64,000 nt of DNA from Kitasatospora cineracea. Its GTDB lineage: Bacteria; Actinomycetota; Actinomycetes; Streptomycetales; Streptomycetaceae. Positions 51,461-61,318 of this stretch are shown in pieces. How positions within the stretch are numbered: position 1 is the first letter of the stretch; every line of letters begins with the position of its first letter. Where the stretch lies: assembly GCF_003751605.1 (NCBI RefSeq), contig NZ_RJVJ01000001.1, forward strand, positions 3,286,001 to 3,350,000, given 5' to 3'. The position numbers and the translations under genes are program-made. The notes beneath the pieces were generated by a model. That model was not told where the DNA came from. It made no database searches and worked only from the letters and a program-made list of their open reading frames with translations.

Positions 51461-53201
51461 AGAACAGGCTGACGGTGATCGTCACGGTGCTGCCCTGCCG
51501 GGCCGGGGTGGCCGCCTGCGGGGACTGGCCGGTGACCTTGCCGATCGGGATCAGCCCGGCGACCTGCGGCACGAACCCGGCGTCCTGGATCGCCTTGGTC
51601 GCGTCCTCCTTGCTCATCCCGCCGACGTCCGGCACGAGGTGCATGCCCTGCGAGACGGTCAGCGCCACCGGCGAGTTCGGCGACAGGGCGGCACCCGCCG
51701 ACGGCTCGGTGGAGATCACCGAGCCCTTCGGCACGGTGTCGCTGAACTCCTCGGTGGTCCCGCCCGCCACCAGCCGGGCCCCGCCCAGCGCCTTGGTGGC
51801 GTCCGCCAGCGGACGGCCCGCCAGGTCCGGCACCTGGACCCGCTCCGGGCCGCGCGAGAGCACCACCTTCACCGCGTCGCTCTTGCGGACCCGGACGCCC
51901 ACCCCCGGATCGGTGGAGATCACCCGGCCGGCCTGCACCGACTCGCTGAACTGCTCGCTGAACGCCCCGTGCAGGCCCTGCCCGTCCAGCGTCGCCGACG
52001 CCTGCTCCCGGCTCTGCCCCAGCACGCTCGGCACCGTCGCGTACACCGCGCTGGACAGCGCGTACGTCACCCCGCCGACCAGCAGCAGCAGCGCCACCAG
52101 CACCGCCGACCAGACCACCGGCCGGCGGCCGGGGCCCCGGCGGCGGGCCCGGTCCGGGCGGCCGCGCGGCGGGTCGTCGTTCACCACCGGGCGCACCGGC
52201 GGCAGCAGCTCCGGCGGGACCTCCAGCACGCTGGTGCGCTCCAGCGCCGGGACCTTCTCGATCACCGCGGTGGCCTCGCCCGGGCCGTAGCGCGGGGTGG
52301 GCCGGGTCGAGGCGGGCGGCTCGGCGTCCAGCTGCGCGGCGGGCAGCGAGCGGCGGACCCGCTGCACCGAGGCCAGCAGCTCCACCGCGTCCCACGGGCG
52401 GGCCTGCGGGTCGCGGGCGGTCGCGGCGGCCACTATCGCGTCCAGCTCCGGGCCCACCGCGGGGGCGGTGCGGGACGGCGGCGGGACGTCCTCGTGCAGG
52501 TGCCGGTACATCACCTGGGCGGCGTTCTCCCCGGTGTGCGGCTTGCCGCCGGTCAGCATCTCGTACAGCAGGATGCCCGTCGCGTAGACGTCCACCCGCT
52601 GGTCGGTGGGCTCCTGGCGGATCTGCTCCGGCGCCAGGTAGGAGACGGTGCCCAGCAGCTGCCCGGTCTCGGTGGTCGAGGCGGCCGTCGAGTCGGCGCC
52701 CGCCAGCACCCGGACCAGGCCGAAGTCGGCGACCTTCACCATGCCGGTGTCGGTGATCAGCACGTTCTCCGGCTTGACGTCCCGGTGCACCAGCCCGGCC
52801 CGGTGCGCCGCGCCGAGCGCCGCCAGCACCGGCTCCAGCACGTCCAGCGCGGCCCGCACCGACAGCGCCCCGCGGTCGCGCAGCACGTCGCGCAGGTTGC
52901 GGCCGGGGACGTACTCCATCGCCATGAACACCGCCCGCGGGTCGGCGCCCTGGTCCAGAACGTTCACCACGTTCGGGTGCGCGAGCCGGGCCACCGCCTT
53001 CGCCTCGCGGATGAAGCGGGCCGTGAACTCGTCGTCCCCCGCCAGCGAGGGGTGCATCACCTTCAGCGCCACGGTGCGGTCCAGCCGGGTGTCGGTGCCC
53101 CGGTAGACGGTCGACATGCCGCCCACCGCGATCCGCTGCTCGACCCGGTACCGGCCGTCGAGGAGCACGCCGTGCAGGGGATCGTCGAGGGTCATGTCCA
53201 C
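51459..53201 (-). CDS. PASTA-domain Ser/Thr protein kinase
   Basis: A 580-residue PknB-type membrane kinase. The cytoplasmic domain (about 15-280) has Gly-rich IAVGGMSTVYRG, VALKVMHP, HRDVKPENVL, DFGLVR and SYLAPEQ. A juxtamembrane linker, one membrane helix (about 365-385) and three PASTA domains (390-580) follow, which sense peptidoglycan. GTG 53201 aligns with family starts and lies seven bases after TAGACT, so it may be leaderless; ATG 53195 is possible. Synteny with Rv2175c and Rv2176 suggests it corresponds to PknL, which lacks PASTA domains in mycobacteria. Confidence 0.93.
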   Translation of the reverse strand: MDMTLDDPLHGVLLDGRYRVEQRIAVGGMSTVYRGTDTRLDRTVALKVMHPSLAGDDEFTARFIREAKAVARLAHPNVVNVLDQGADPRAVFMAMEYVPGRNLRDVLRDRGALSVRAALDVLEPVLAALGAAHRAGLVHRDVKPENVLITDTGMVKVADFGLVRVLAGADSTAASTTETGQLLGTVSYLAPEQIRQEPTDQRVDVYATGILLYEMLTGGKPHTGENAAQVMYRHLHEDVPPPSRTAPAVGPELDAIVAAATARDPQARPWDAVELLASVQRVRRSLPAAQLDAEPPASTRPTPRYGPGEATAVIEKVPALERTSVLEVPPELLPPVRPVVNDDPPRGRPDRARRRGPGRRPVVWSAVLVALLLLVGGVTYALSSAVYATVPSVLGQSREQASATLDGQGLHGAFSEQFSESVQAGRVISTDPGVGVRVRKSDAVKVVLSRGPERVQVPDLAGRPLADATKALGGARLVAGGTTEEFSDTVPKGSVISTEPSAGAALSPNSPVALTVSQGMHLVPDVGGMSKEDATKAIQDAGFVPQVAGLIPIGKVTGQSPQAATPARQGSTVTITVSLF

Positions 53202-53208
53202 CCGATGG

Positions 53209-53214
53209 AGTCTA
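53209..53214 (-). promoter_or_regulatory. -10 box of the kinase gene
   Basis: TAGACT on the minus strand, seven bases before GTG 53201. Confidence 0.4.
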
Positions 53215-53250
53215 GGGGGTCGGTATCGGCGCCAGCCGTCGGCGGGCCGG

Positions 53251-53538
53251 TCACCAGGGAATGCGCGGCGGGAACAGCAGGAGCAGCACGAACAGCAGGA
53301 CCGCCAGCAGGAAGTGCGCGACCAGCGCGCCCACCCCCGCCCGGCACAGCCGCACCGGGGCCGGCGAGCCCGCGCGCGCGGTGCCCGCACCGATCGCGGC
53401 GCCGACCAGCACCAGGGCCATGGGCACCAGCAGGACCGGCGAGCCCGCGGCCAGCATCCAGCCGTCGAACAGCAGCACCGGCCCGCAGGTCAGCACCGCG
53501 TCCGCCGCGCTCGGCCCGCGCCCGTCCGTCCCCGCCAT
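53251..53538 (-). CDS. Small hypothetical membrane protein
   Basis: A 95-residue protein with two to three hydrophobic segments (about 14-32, 35-55 and 65-90), ending in a Pro-rich FPPRIPW. No family recognised. It precedes the kinase gene on the same strand by about 50 bases and could be part of the same locus, although the kinase seems to have its own promoter. Confidence 0.6.
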   Translation of the reverse strand: MAGTDGRGPSAADAVLTCGPVLLFDGWMLAAGSPVLLVPMALVLVGAAIGAGTARAGSPAPVRLCRAGVGALVAHFLLAVLLFVLLLLFPPRIPW

Positions 53539-53649
53539 CGGATCCCCCCGGTTCCCCGTACGACGCTGCCATGGTGGCAGCGGCCCCCGGCCCGGGCACG
53601 GCCGCGGGGCGAACCGTTCCCGAACCGGGACACGCGGCGGCCGGGGGCG

Positions 53650-54444
<795 letters not shown>

Positions 54445-54654
54445 TCAGCCTCCCTGGACGGCGGTGAGGATCTCGACCCGGTCGCCCTCGCCGAGGGTCG
54501 TGGCGGGCCACGAACTGCGGGGCACCACCGCCTCGTTGACGGCGGCGGCGACGCCGGTGTTGGCGGCCGACACCTCGGCGACCACCACGTCCAGCGTGGT
54601 GGTGGCGGGCAGGGTGCGCGGCTCGCCGTTGACGGTCAGGGCGACGGTGTTCAT
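54445..54654 (-). CDS. thiS: Thiamine sulfur-carrier protein
   Basis: A 69-residue ubiquitin-like carrier that ends in Gly-Gly, the site of thiocarboxylate formation. Overlaps thiO by four bases. It gives sulfur to ThiG. Confidence 0.93.
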   Translation of the reverse strand: MNTVALTVNGEPRTLPATTTLDVVVAEVSAANTGVAAAVNEAVVPRSSWPATTLGEGDRVEILTAVQGG

Positions 54655-55805
54655 GCGGGGACCTTCGGGGCGAAGCGGTCAGGGGTGAAGTCGGCTGCCA
54701 GGGCGGGCAGTTCGCCGGTGGCCAGGTAGTCGGCGAGCAGGTCGGCGGTGACCGGGGTGAGCAGCACGCCGTTGCGGTAGTGCCCGGTGGCGGCGGCCAG
54801 GCCGACCAGCGCGGTCGGGCCCAGCACCGGCGCGTTGTCGGGGGAGCCGGGACGCAGGCCCGCGCAGGTCTCCACCAGCGGCAGTTCGGTGATGCCGGGC
54901 ACCAGCTCGTGCGCGTCCCGGAGCAGCTCGTAGACACCGCCCGCGGTGACGGTGGTGTCGTGGCCCAGCTCCTCGGTGGTCGCGCCGACCACCAGCTCGC
55001 CGTCCGCCCGCGGCACCAGGTACAGGTGCTGCCCGCGCACCACCGCCCGCACGTTGCGGGACAGGAACGGCCCGTGCGCGGTGGGCATCCGCAGCCGCAG
55101 CACCTGCCCCTTGACCGGGCGGATCGCCGGCAGCACCCCGTCCGGCAGGCCCGGCAGCAGGTGGCTGCGCGAACCGGCGGCCAGCACCGTGCGCCCCGCC
55201 GCCAGCCGCTCGCCGGTCGACAGCCGCACGCCGGTGGCCCGGCCGTCCGCCACCAGCAGCTCGGCGGCCTCCGCCCGGTGGAAGACCACGCCCGCCAGCG
55301 AGCAGGCGGCGACCAGCGCGGCGGCCAGCCGGCGCCCGTCCACCTGGTGGTCGTCGGCGACGTGCAGCCCGCCGCGCACGCCCGGCGCCAGCATCGGCTC
55401 CAGCCGGCGGCACTCGCGGCCGGTCAGCCACTCGGAGGCCAGGCCCAACCGGCCGTGGAAGGCGTGCAGTTCGCGCAGCTCCGCGCGGTCGTCGGAGTCC
55501 AGCGCCACCGCCAGCGTGCCGGTGGCCCGGTAGCCGGTGTCCAGCCCGGTCAGCTCGGCCAGCTCGGCGGCGAACGCGGCGTACCGCTCGTTCGACGCCA
55601 TCCCCAGGCGCAGCAACGGCTCCTCGCCGTACTGCAGTTCGGTGACGGGGGCGAGCATGCCCGCGGCGACCTGCGCCGCACCGCCACCCGGGCGCGGATC
55701 GACCACCGCGACGGACAGGCCGCGCTGCGCGGTGCGCCAGGCCACACCGAGACCGATGATGCCGCCGCCGACCACCAGCACGTCAGGCGCGTCGGAATGT
55801 GCCAC
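54651..55805 (-). CDS. thiO: Glycine oxidase
   Basis: FAD enzyme that makes the dehydroglycine used by ThiG. The 384-residue protein has the N-terminal dinucleotide motif VVGGGIIGLGVAWR, the DHQVDGRRLAAAL segment, KGQVLRLR and the C-terminal ATGHYRNGVLLTP of the DAAO family. GTG 55805 is chosen because GGGAGA lies ten bases upstream; an in-frame ATG further upstream is inside the TPP riboswitch and is rejected. Confidence 0.93.
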   Translation of the reverse strand: MAHSDAPDVLVVGGGIIGLGVAWRTAQRGLSVAVVDPRPGGGAAQVAAGMLAPVTELQYGEEPLLRLGMASNERYAAFAAELAELTGLDTGYRATGTLAVALDSDDRAELRELHAFHGRLGLASEWLTGRECRRLEPMLAPGVRGGLHVADDHQVDGRRLAAALVAACSLAGVVFHRAEAAELLVADGRATGVRLSTGERLAAGRTVLAAGSRSHLLPGLPDGVLPAIRPVKGQVLRLRMPTAHGPFLSRNVRAVVRGQHLYLVPRADGELVVGATTEELGHDTTVTAGGVYELLRDAHELVPGITELPLVETCAGLRPGSPDNAPVLGPTALVGLAAATGHYRNGVLLTPVTADLLADYLATGELPALAADFTPDRFAPKVPA

Positions 55806-55817
55806 AGCCGCTGATTC

Positions 55818-55912
55818 TCCCTTCGCCGGCATGACCCGGATCAGGTTCGGACGGTCGCAGGCCGCCGCAGCCCGCCTCTCAGCCCGGTGCACCGGGCTCC
55901 CGTGTAAGTACT
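55818..55912 (-). ncRNA. TPP (THI-box) riboswitch
   Basis: On the minus strand: ACGGGAGCCCGG, then GGGCTGAGAGGC and CGAACCTGATCCGGGTCATGCCGGCGAAGGGA (landmark positions 55818-55849). All THI-box elements are present. It ends 12 bases before thiO, so translation control by covering the ribosome site is likely. It represses thiOSG when thiamine pyrophosphate is plentiful. Confidence 0.96.
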
Positions 55913-55918
55913 CCCCCC

Positions 55919-55948
55919 ACCTTAACGCCGCCCCCGCCGCCGCCCGAA
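55919..55948 (-). promoter_or_regulatory. Candidate promoter of the TPP riboswitch transcript
   Basis: Minus strand TTCGGG, 18-base spacer and TAAGGT (55924-55919). Transcription would start at about 55912, exactly at the riboswitch 5' end. Confidence 0.5.
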
Positions 55949-55980
55949 GGCGCGTGCGCAGGGTGGACGGTGCCGGTGAG

Positions 55981-55986
55981 TAGGGT
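55981..55986 (+). promoter_or_regulatory. -10 box of the FAD oxidoreductase gene
   Basis: TAGGGT seven bases before GTG 55994; leaderless start likely. Confidence 0.45.
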
Positions 55987-55993
55987 GGACGCC

Positions 55994-57193
55994 GTGGTGG
56001 CTGAGCTGAAGGCAACGGACCGGGTCGTCGTGGTCGGCGCGGGCATGGCGGGCGCCCAGACCGCCCTCAACCTGCGGCAGGGCGGCTGGCCGGGCCCGCT
56101 CGCCCTGGTCGGTGCGGAACTCCACCTCCCCTACGACCGGCCCCCGCTCTCCAAGGACGTGCTGCTCGGCAAGACCGACGCCACCGCCTTCGAGATCGAC
56201 TGGCACGGCCTCGGCGTCGACCTGCTCACCGGCCGCCGCGCCACCGGCCTGGCCGACGGCGTCCTGCACACCGACCGCGGCGAACTCCCGTACGACGCCC
56301 TGGTGATCGCCACCGGCGCCGAACCCCGCACCCTCCCCGGCCTGCCCGGCGCCCGGACCCTGCGCACCGTCGACGACGCCCACGCCCTGCGCGCCGCCCT
56401 CACCCCCGGCCGCCGGATCGTGCTGGTCGGTGCCGGCTGGATCGGCGCCGAGACCGCCACCGTCGCCCGCCACCTCGGCTGCGAGGTCACCGTCGTCGAA
56501 GCCGCCGCCACCCCGCTGGCCGGAGCCCTGCCCGCCGAACTCGGCGCCCTGATGGCCGACTGGTACGCCGCCGCCGGCGTCGACCTGCGCTGCGGCGCCG
56601 CCGTCGCCGGAGCCGTCGACGGCGGGGTGCTGCTCGCCGACGGCACCCACCTGCCCGCCGACGAGGTCCTGGTCGGCATCGGCGCCGCCCCCGCCACCGA
56701 CTGGCTGCGCGGCGGCCCGCTCGTCCCCGACCCCGACGGCACCGTCCCGGTCGACGACCGGCTGCGCACCGCCCTGCCCGGCGTCCTCGCGGTCGGCGAC
56801 TGCGCCTCCTACCCCTCCGCCCGCTCCGGCACCCGGCTCGCCGTCCAGCACTGGGACCACGCCCTGCACTCCGGCGCCGCCGCCGCGGCCTCGCTGCTCG
56901 GCACCCTGGACGCCCCCTACGACCCCGTCCCCTACTTCTGGTCCGAGCAGTTCGGCCGCATGGTCCAGTACGCCGGCCGGCACGCCGGGGCCGACCACCT
57001 GCTGTGGCGCGGCTCCCCGTCCGACCCCGACTGGACGGTGCTGTGGCTGCGCGACGGCGCGCTCGTCGCGCTGCTCGCCGTCGACCGGCCGCGCGACCTG
57101 GCCCAGGGCCGCCGCCTGATCGAACGCGGCGGCGCGCTGGACCCGGTCCGCGCCGCCGACCCGGCCGTCCAGTTGAAGGCCGCGGCCCGGTAG
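55994..57193 (+). CDS. FAD/NAD(P)-dependent ferredoxin-type reductase
   Basis: A 399-residue pyridine nucleotide-disulfide oxidoreductase family flavoprotein without redox Cys. FAD motif VVVGAGMAGAQTALNLR and GVLAVGDCASYP; NAD motif IVLVGAGWIGAETATVAR; a C-terminal reductase domain (WSEQFGRMVQYAG). It resembles rubredoxin/ferredoxin reductases of the BenD/Rhodocoxin type. GTG 55994 is favoured by the leaderless arrangement; GTG 55970 would add eight residues. It is divergent from the thi operon. The electron acceptor is unknown. Confidence 0.88.
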   Translation: MVAELKATDRVVVVGAGMAGAQTALNLRQGGWPGPLALVGAELHLPYDRPPLSKDVLLGKTDATAFEIDWHGLGVDLLTGRRATGLADGVLHTDRGELPYDALVIATGAEPRTLPGLPGARTLRTVDDAHALRAALTPGRRIVLVGAGWIGAETATVARHLGCEVTVVEAAATPLAGALPAELGALMADWYAAAGVDLRCGAAVAGAVDGGVLLADGTHLPADEVLVGIGAAPATDWLRGGPLVPDPDGTVPVDDRLRTALPGVLAVGDCASYPSARSGTRLAVQHWDHALHSGAAAAASLLGTLDAPYDPVPYFWSEQFGRMVQYAGRHAGADHLLWRGSPSDPDWTVLWLRDGALVALLAVDRPRDLAQGRRLIERGGALDPVRAADPAVQLKAAAR

Positions 57194-57197
57194 CGCC

Positions 57198-57203
57198 TAG
57201 GCT
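57198..57203 (+). promoter_or_regulatory. -10 box of the Rv2175c-like gene
   Basis: TAGGCT six bases before GTG 57210; leaderless start likely. Confidence 0.4.
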
Positions 57204-57209
57204 GGGGGA

Positions 57210-57575
57210 GTGAGCGAGATTGATCCCAAGATTGACGCCCTGGTCCCCGCCTGGCTGTACCTGCCCGACATCGCGGAGCGGTGGGGCGTGGTGATCACCC
57301 AGGTCCGCGACATGGTGCGCGGCCGGACCCTGCTGGCCGTCCGCCGCGGCCCCAACAACTCCCTGCAGGTCCCCGCCGACTTCATCGAGGACGACGGCCA
57401 GGTCAAGCACCTGGTCAGCACCCTCACCGTGCTGCGCGACTGCGGCTTCTCCGACCAGGAGATCCTCGAGTGGATGTTCACCGAGGACGACTCCCTGCCC
57501 GGCAGCCCGATCCAGGCCCTGCGCGAGAACCGCGGCACCGAGGTCAAGCGCCGCGCCCAGGCACTGGCCCTGTGA
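57210..57575 (+). CDS. Rv2175c-family DNA-binding protein
   Basis: A 121-residue protein with an N-terminal winged helix-turn-helix (about 17-65: [23 protein letters not shown]) and a C-terminal helical part. It matches Rv2175c, a DNA-binding substrate of kinase PknL in M. tuberculosis, where the two genes are adjacent. Here the kinase is 4 kb away with thi genes between. Whether it is phosphorylated by that kinase is an inference. The TGA overlaps the thiE GTG by four bases. Confidence 0.88.
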   Translation: MSEIDPKIDALVPAWLYLPDIAERWGVVITQVRDMVRGRTLLAVRRGPNNSLQVPADFIEDDGQVKHLVSTLTVLRDCGFSDQEILEWMFTEDDSLPGSPIQALRENRGTEVKRRAQALAL

Positions 57576-58219
57576 CGGCCGCGCCCACCGCCCGGGAACG
57601 CCTGGCCGACGCCCGGCTCTACCTCTGCACCGACGCCCGCCGCGAACAGGGCGACCTGCCCGAGTTCCTGGACGCGGTGCTCAGCGGCGGCGTCGACATC
57701 GTCCAGCTCCGCGACAAGGGCCTGGAGGCCAAGCAGGAGCTGGAGCACCTGGAGGTCTTCGCCGACGCCGCCCGGCGCCACGGCAAGCTGCTCGCCGTCA
57801 ACGACCGCGCCGACGTCGCCCACGGCGCCCGCCCCGACGTGCTGCACCTCGGCCAGGACGACCTGCCGGTCGCCGTCGCCCGCCGCATCCTCGGCGAGGA
57901 CGTGCTGATCGGCCGCTCCTGCCACAGCGAGAGCGAGGTCGACACCGCGCTCACCGAACCCGGCGTCGACTACTTCTGCACCGGCCCGGTCTGGCCCACC
58001 CCCACCAAGCCCGGCCGCCACGCGCCCGGCCTCGGCCTGGTCCGCCACGCCGCCGCCCGCCGCCCCGACCGCCCCTGGTTCGCCATCGGCGGCATCGACG
58101 CCGACAACCTCGACCAGGTCCTGGCCGCCGGCGCCACCCGCATCGTCGTCGTCCGCGCCCTCACCGCCGCCGAAGACCCCCGCGCCGCGGCGGCCGCCCT
58201 GGCGGCCCGCCTGCGCTGA
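57572..58219 (+). CDS. thiE: Thiamine-phosphate synthase
   Basis: Couples the pyrimidine diphosphate and thiazole phosphate to give thiamine phosphate. The 215-residue TIM barrel shows [38 protein letters not shown], and [14 protein letters not shown] and FAIGGI phosphate sites. GTG 57572 overlaps the previous gene (GTGA). It is not in the riboswitch operon; it is co-transcribed with the Rv2175c-like gene. Confidence 0.94.
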   Translation: MTAAPTARERLADARLYLCTDARREQGDLPEFLDAVLSGGVDIVQLRDKGLEAKQELEHLEVFADAARRHGKLLAVNDRADVAHGARPDVLHLGQDDLPVAVARRILGEDVLIGRSCHSESEVDTALTEPGVDYFCTGPVWPTPTKPGRHAPGLGLVRHAAARRPDRPWFAIGGIDADNLDQVLAAGATRIVVVRALTAAEDPRAAAAALAARLR

Positions 58220-58221
58220 CA

Positions 58222-58250
58222 CCGCGCCCCGGGCCCCGGCAGGGGCGCGG
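58222..58250 (+). terminator. Terminator after thiE
   Basis: Nine-base arms CCGCGCCCC/GGGGCGCGG with an 11-base loop, part of the GGGGCGCGGGGGACTGCGCG-type motif found at 29.4-29.5 kb also. Confidence 0.6.
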
Positions 58251-58336
58251 GGGACTGCGCGGGGCGGCAGGGCGGCCGGGGGAGGATCCGGCCCCGGGCG
58301 GGAACCGGGCGGCCCCGGGCGGTACTCCGTGCAGGC

Positions 58337-59002
58337 ATGGATCAGACCGTGTCCGCCGTCCGCCGCGCCCGCCGGGTGGCGCTCCTCGTTCCGGCGCTGC
58401 TCGGCGCCGCCGCCGTCGCGTTCCTCGCCCAGCGGCCGCTCGGTGACCACGCCGGGTGGAACGGCTGGGTGGGGACGGTCAACGGGATCGTGTTCCTGGC
58501 GGCGGCCGCGCTGCCGGTGGCGGTGCTGGCGGTGTGGGCGCTGGCCCGTCGCCGCCGGGCGGCCGGGGTGGCGGCGGGGTGGGCGCGGCGCTCGGCGCTG
58601 GCCGAGGTCGGCATGGTCCACGGGACGGTGCCGTGGGTGTGGATGATCCTGCTGCCGGGCGTCGACCCGGGCGGTCCGCGCCGCCGGGTCAACCTGGTGC
58701 CGCTGCACGACATCGCGGAGATCGTCGGCGCCGGGCCGCCGGCGACCGCGGTGGCGCAGATCGTCGGCAACATGCTGGTGTTCGCGGCGTTCGGGTTCCT
58801 GGCGCCGCTGCGGTTCGCGGCGCTGGCCTCGGTGTGGCGGGTGCTGGCGCTGGGGGCGGCGGGTTCGGTGCTGGTGGAGACGGCCCAGTACGTGCTGCGG
58901 CTGGACCGGGTCTCCTCGGTGGACGACGTGCTGCTGAACGCGGTCGGGGCGGCGCTGGCGGCGCTGGCCTCGCGCCGCTGGTGGCGGCGCCGGGCGTCCT
59001 GA
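58337..59002 (+). CDS. VanZ-like membrane protein
   Basis: A 221-residue protein with about five membrane segments. The VanZ pattern is clear: [25 protein letters not shown], and [26 protein letters not shown] (positions about 177-202). VanZ relatives give low-level teicoplanin resistance or act in wall processes; their biochemical role is mostly unknown. ATG 58337. It is convergent with the polyprenyl synthase, seven bases away. Confidence 0.88.
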   Translation: MDQTVSAVRRARRVALLVPALLGAAAVAFLAQRPLGDHAGWNGWVGTVNGIVFLAAAALPVAVLAVWALARRRRAAGVAAGWARRSALAEVGMVHGTVPWVWMILLPGVDPGGPRRRVNLVPLHDIAEIVGAGPPATAVAQIVGNMLVFAAFGFLAPLRFAALASVWRVLALGAAGSVLVETAQYVLRLDRVSSVDDVLLNAVGAALAALASRRWWRRRAS

Positions 59003-59009
59003 CGGCCCG

Positions 59010-60116
59010 TCAGTACTTGCGGACGGTGGCGGCGTCGGCCAGCGCCCGGAGCACTTCGCGGGTCGGGCCGTCGGCGATCGGGGCGGCGTCGAGGGCGGTC
59101 AGGGCCTCGGCGAGCAGGGCGTCGATCCGGGCCTCGACGAGTTCGGGGGCGCCGCTGCGGGTGATCAGGTCGCGCAGGGCGGCGATCTCGCCGGCGTCCA
59201 GGCCGGGGGAGCCGAGCCGGGCGTCCAGCCGGGCGGCGTCGGCCGGGCACAGGCCGCGCATGGCGTGGGCGACGAGCAGGGTGCGCTTGCCCTCGCGCAG
59301 GTCGTCGCCGGCGGGCTTGCCGGTGACGGCGGGGTCGCCGAAGACGCCGAGCAGGTCGTCGCGGAGCTGGAACGCCTCGCCGAGCGGCAGGCCGAAGCAG
59401 CCGAGGGCGTCGACCAGGTCCGGTCCGGCGCCGGCCAGCAGCGCGCCGACCTGGAGCGGGCGTTCGATGGTGTACTTCGCGGACTTGTAGTGCAGGACGG
59501 TGCGGGCCCGCTCGATCGCGCCGGCGTCGGTGGAGTCGCCCGCGACCGGCTCCAGCACGTCCAGGTACTGGCCGAGCATGACCTCGGTGCGCATCAGGTC
59601 GAAGGCGGGCTTGGCGGCCGAGACGGCGGCGGCCGGCAGCCCGGAGCGCTGGAACAGTTCGTCGCACCAGATCAGCAGCAGGTCGCCGAGCAGGACCGCC
59701 GCGCTGGCCCCGTACTGTTCGCGGTCGCCGCGCCAGCCGCCGGCCCGGTGCAGGTTCTCGAAGCGGCGGTGGACGGCGGGCAGGCCGCGGCGGGTGTCGC
59801 TGCGGTCCATCAGGTCGTCGTGGACCAGGGCGCTGGCCTGCAGCAGTTCCAGTGCGGCGGCGGCCCGTTCGATGCCGGGTTCGTCGTCGGCGCCGCCGGC
59901 CGCCCGCCAGCCCCAGTAGCAGAACGCGGGGCGCAGCCGCTTGCCGCCGTCGAGCAGGAAGTCGCGCAGGGCGTCGGCGACCGGGCCGAGGTCGTCGGAG
60001 ATGCCGGAGAGCAGGGCGGCCCGCTCGGCCATGAACGCGCCGAGGGTGGCGTTCACGCGCTCGCGCACGTCCTCCGCGTCGACGGGGTTGCGGGGAAGGC
60101 GGATGGAGGGGGGCAC
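59010..60116 (-). CDS. Polyprenyl (isoprenoid) diphosphate synthase
   Basis: A 368-residue trans-prenyl transferase. Both Asp-rich motifs are seen, HDDLMD (first, DDxxD) and LRDDLLGVFGD (second), with the GGKRLRP site. Residues before the first motif (LELLQASALV) set chain length but do not allow a firm product call: geranylgeranyl or longer. GTG 60116 with GGAG upstream. It is divergent from metF, the same arrangement as Rv2173 and Rv2172c. Confidence 0.93.
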   Translation of the reverse strand: MPPSIRLPRNPVDAEDVRERVNATLGAFMAERAALLSGISDDLGPVADALRDFLLDGGKRLRPAFCYWGWRAAGGADDEPGIERAAAALELLQASALVHDDLMDRSDTRRGLPAVHRRFENLHRAGGWRGDREQYGASAAVLLGDLLLIWCDELFQRSGLPAAAVSAAKPAFDLMRTEVMLGQYLDVLEPVAGDSTDAGAIERARTVLHYKSAKYTIERPLQVGALLAGAGPDLVDALGCFGLPLGEAFQLRDDLLGVFGDPAVTGKPAGDDLREGKRTLLVAHAMRGLCPADAARLDARLGSPGLDAGEIAALRDLITRSGAPELVEARIDALLAEALTALDAAPIADGPTREVLRALADAATVRKY

Positions 60117-60286
60117 CTGGAACTCCGGATCGAGGGGGCTGACAGTCAGATTAACGTGCGCGGTCGGGTGCCCCGTTCCACCGCGGCCGGGCCCGGGGTG
60201 CGCGGGGCGGACCGGCCCGCGGCCGGAAATCTCAAGTGGTGTCTCAATTGCTGGACGTCGTTTGTCCGGGCCGCGCCGCCGACGGC

Positions 60287-60292
60287 TAACCT
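60287..60292 (+). promoter_or_regulatory. -10 box of metF
   Basis: TAACCT six bases before ATG 60299, with TTGTCC 19 bases further upstream. Leaderless start likely. Confidence 0.45.
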
Positions 60293-60298
60293 GCCTGC

Positions 60299-61213
60299 AT
60301 GGCACTCGGGATTCCCTCCACCAGAAGCGACCGCGCACAGACCGTGCGCGACCTGCTGGCGGCAGGCGACCGCTCCTTCTCCTTCGAGTTCATGCCGCCG
60401 CGCAACGAGGAGGGCGAGCGCAAGCTCTGGGACGCGATCCGCCGGGTCGAGTGCCTGGAACCGAACTTCGTCTGCATGACGTACGGCGCCGGCGGCTCCT
60501 CGCGCGGCCGCACCGTCGACCTGGTCGGCCGGATCGCCACCGAGACCACCCTGACCCCGGTCGCCCACCTCACCGCCGTCGACCACTCGGTGGCCGAACT
60601 GCGCAACATCATCGGCCAGTACGCCGACCAGAACGTGCGCAACGTGCTCGCGGTCCGCGGCGACCCGCCCGGCGACCCGATGGGCGAGTGGGTGCGCCAC
60701 CCCGAGGGCGTCAGCTACGCCGCCGAACTGGTCGGACTGATCAAGGACATCGGCGACTTCTGCGTGGGCGTCGCGGCGTTCCCGCAGATGCACCCGCGCT
60801 CGGAGAACTGGGACGAGGACATCCGGCACTTCGTCGCCAAGTGCCGGGCCGGCGCGGACTACGCGATCACCCAGATGTTCTTCGAGGTCGAGGACTACCT
60901 GCGGCTGCGCGACCGGGTCGCCGCGGCCGGCTGCGACACCCCGATCATCCCGGAGATCATGCCGGTCACCAACATCCGCCAGCTGGTGCGCTTCCCGCAG
61001 CTGTCCGGCTCCGACTTCCCGCCCGACTTCCGGCGCAAGCTGGAGTCCGTCGCCGACGACCCGGTCGCGGTCCGCGCGGCGGGCCTGGAGCACGCCACCG
61101 CGATGGCCGAGCGCCTCCTCGCGGAGGGCGCCCCCGGCCTGCACTTCATCACCCTCAACCACTCCACCTCGACGCTGGAGATCTACCAGAACCTGGGCCT
61201 GCACACCCGCTGA
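60299..61213 (+). CDS. metF: 5,10-Methylenetetrahydrofolate reductase
   Basis: Makes 5-methyl-tetrahydrofolate for methionine synthesis. A 304-residue TIM barrel with [11 protein letters not shown] (catalytic Glu), [29 protein letters not shown] and QMFFEVEDY, and terminal LHFITLNHS. The start appears leaderless. Synteny with Rv2172c is noted. The SAM-IV-controlled aminotransferase is 43 kb away; no SAM riboswitch precedes this gene. Confidence 0.95.
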   Translation: MALGIPSTRSDRAQTVRDLLAAGDRSFSFEFMPPRNEEGERKLWDAIRRVECLEPNFVCMTYGAGGSSRGRTVDLVGRIATETTLTPVAHLTAVDHSVAELRNIIGQYADQNVRNVLAVRGDPPGDPMGEWVRHPEGVSYAAELVGLIKDIGDFCVGVAAFPQMHPRSENWDEDIRHFVAKCRAGADYAITQMFFEVEDYLRLRDRVAAAGCDTPIIPEIMPVTNIRQLVRFPQLSGSDFPPDFRRKLESVADDPVAVRAAGLEHATAMAERLLAEGAPGLHFITLNHSTSTLEIYQNLGLHTR

Positions 61214-61318
61214 GCACGGGCTGCGCGGACGGCCCGGTCCGGGATGCGGTGCTGTTCGCCCGGAGGCTGTACAGTCGCCCGCAACCGCGCGGTGATGGTG
61301 GCGTCTGGAGGTTGCGGG

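Noticed and set aside
55806..56015. Longer thiO start
   Set aside because: The additional frame is made from the TPP riboswitch itself, including the conserved GGTCATG segment.
61267..61274. CTGTACAG as a LexA/SOS box
   Set aside because: The actinobacterial SOS box is TCGAAC-4-GTTCGA; this short palindrome does not match, so no SOS control is claimed.
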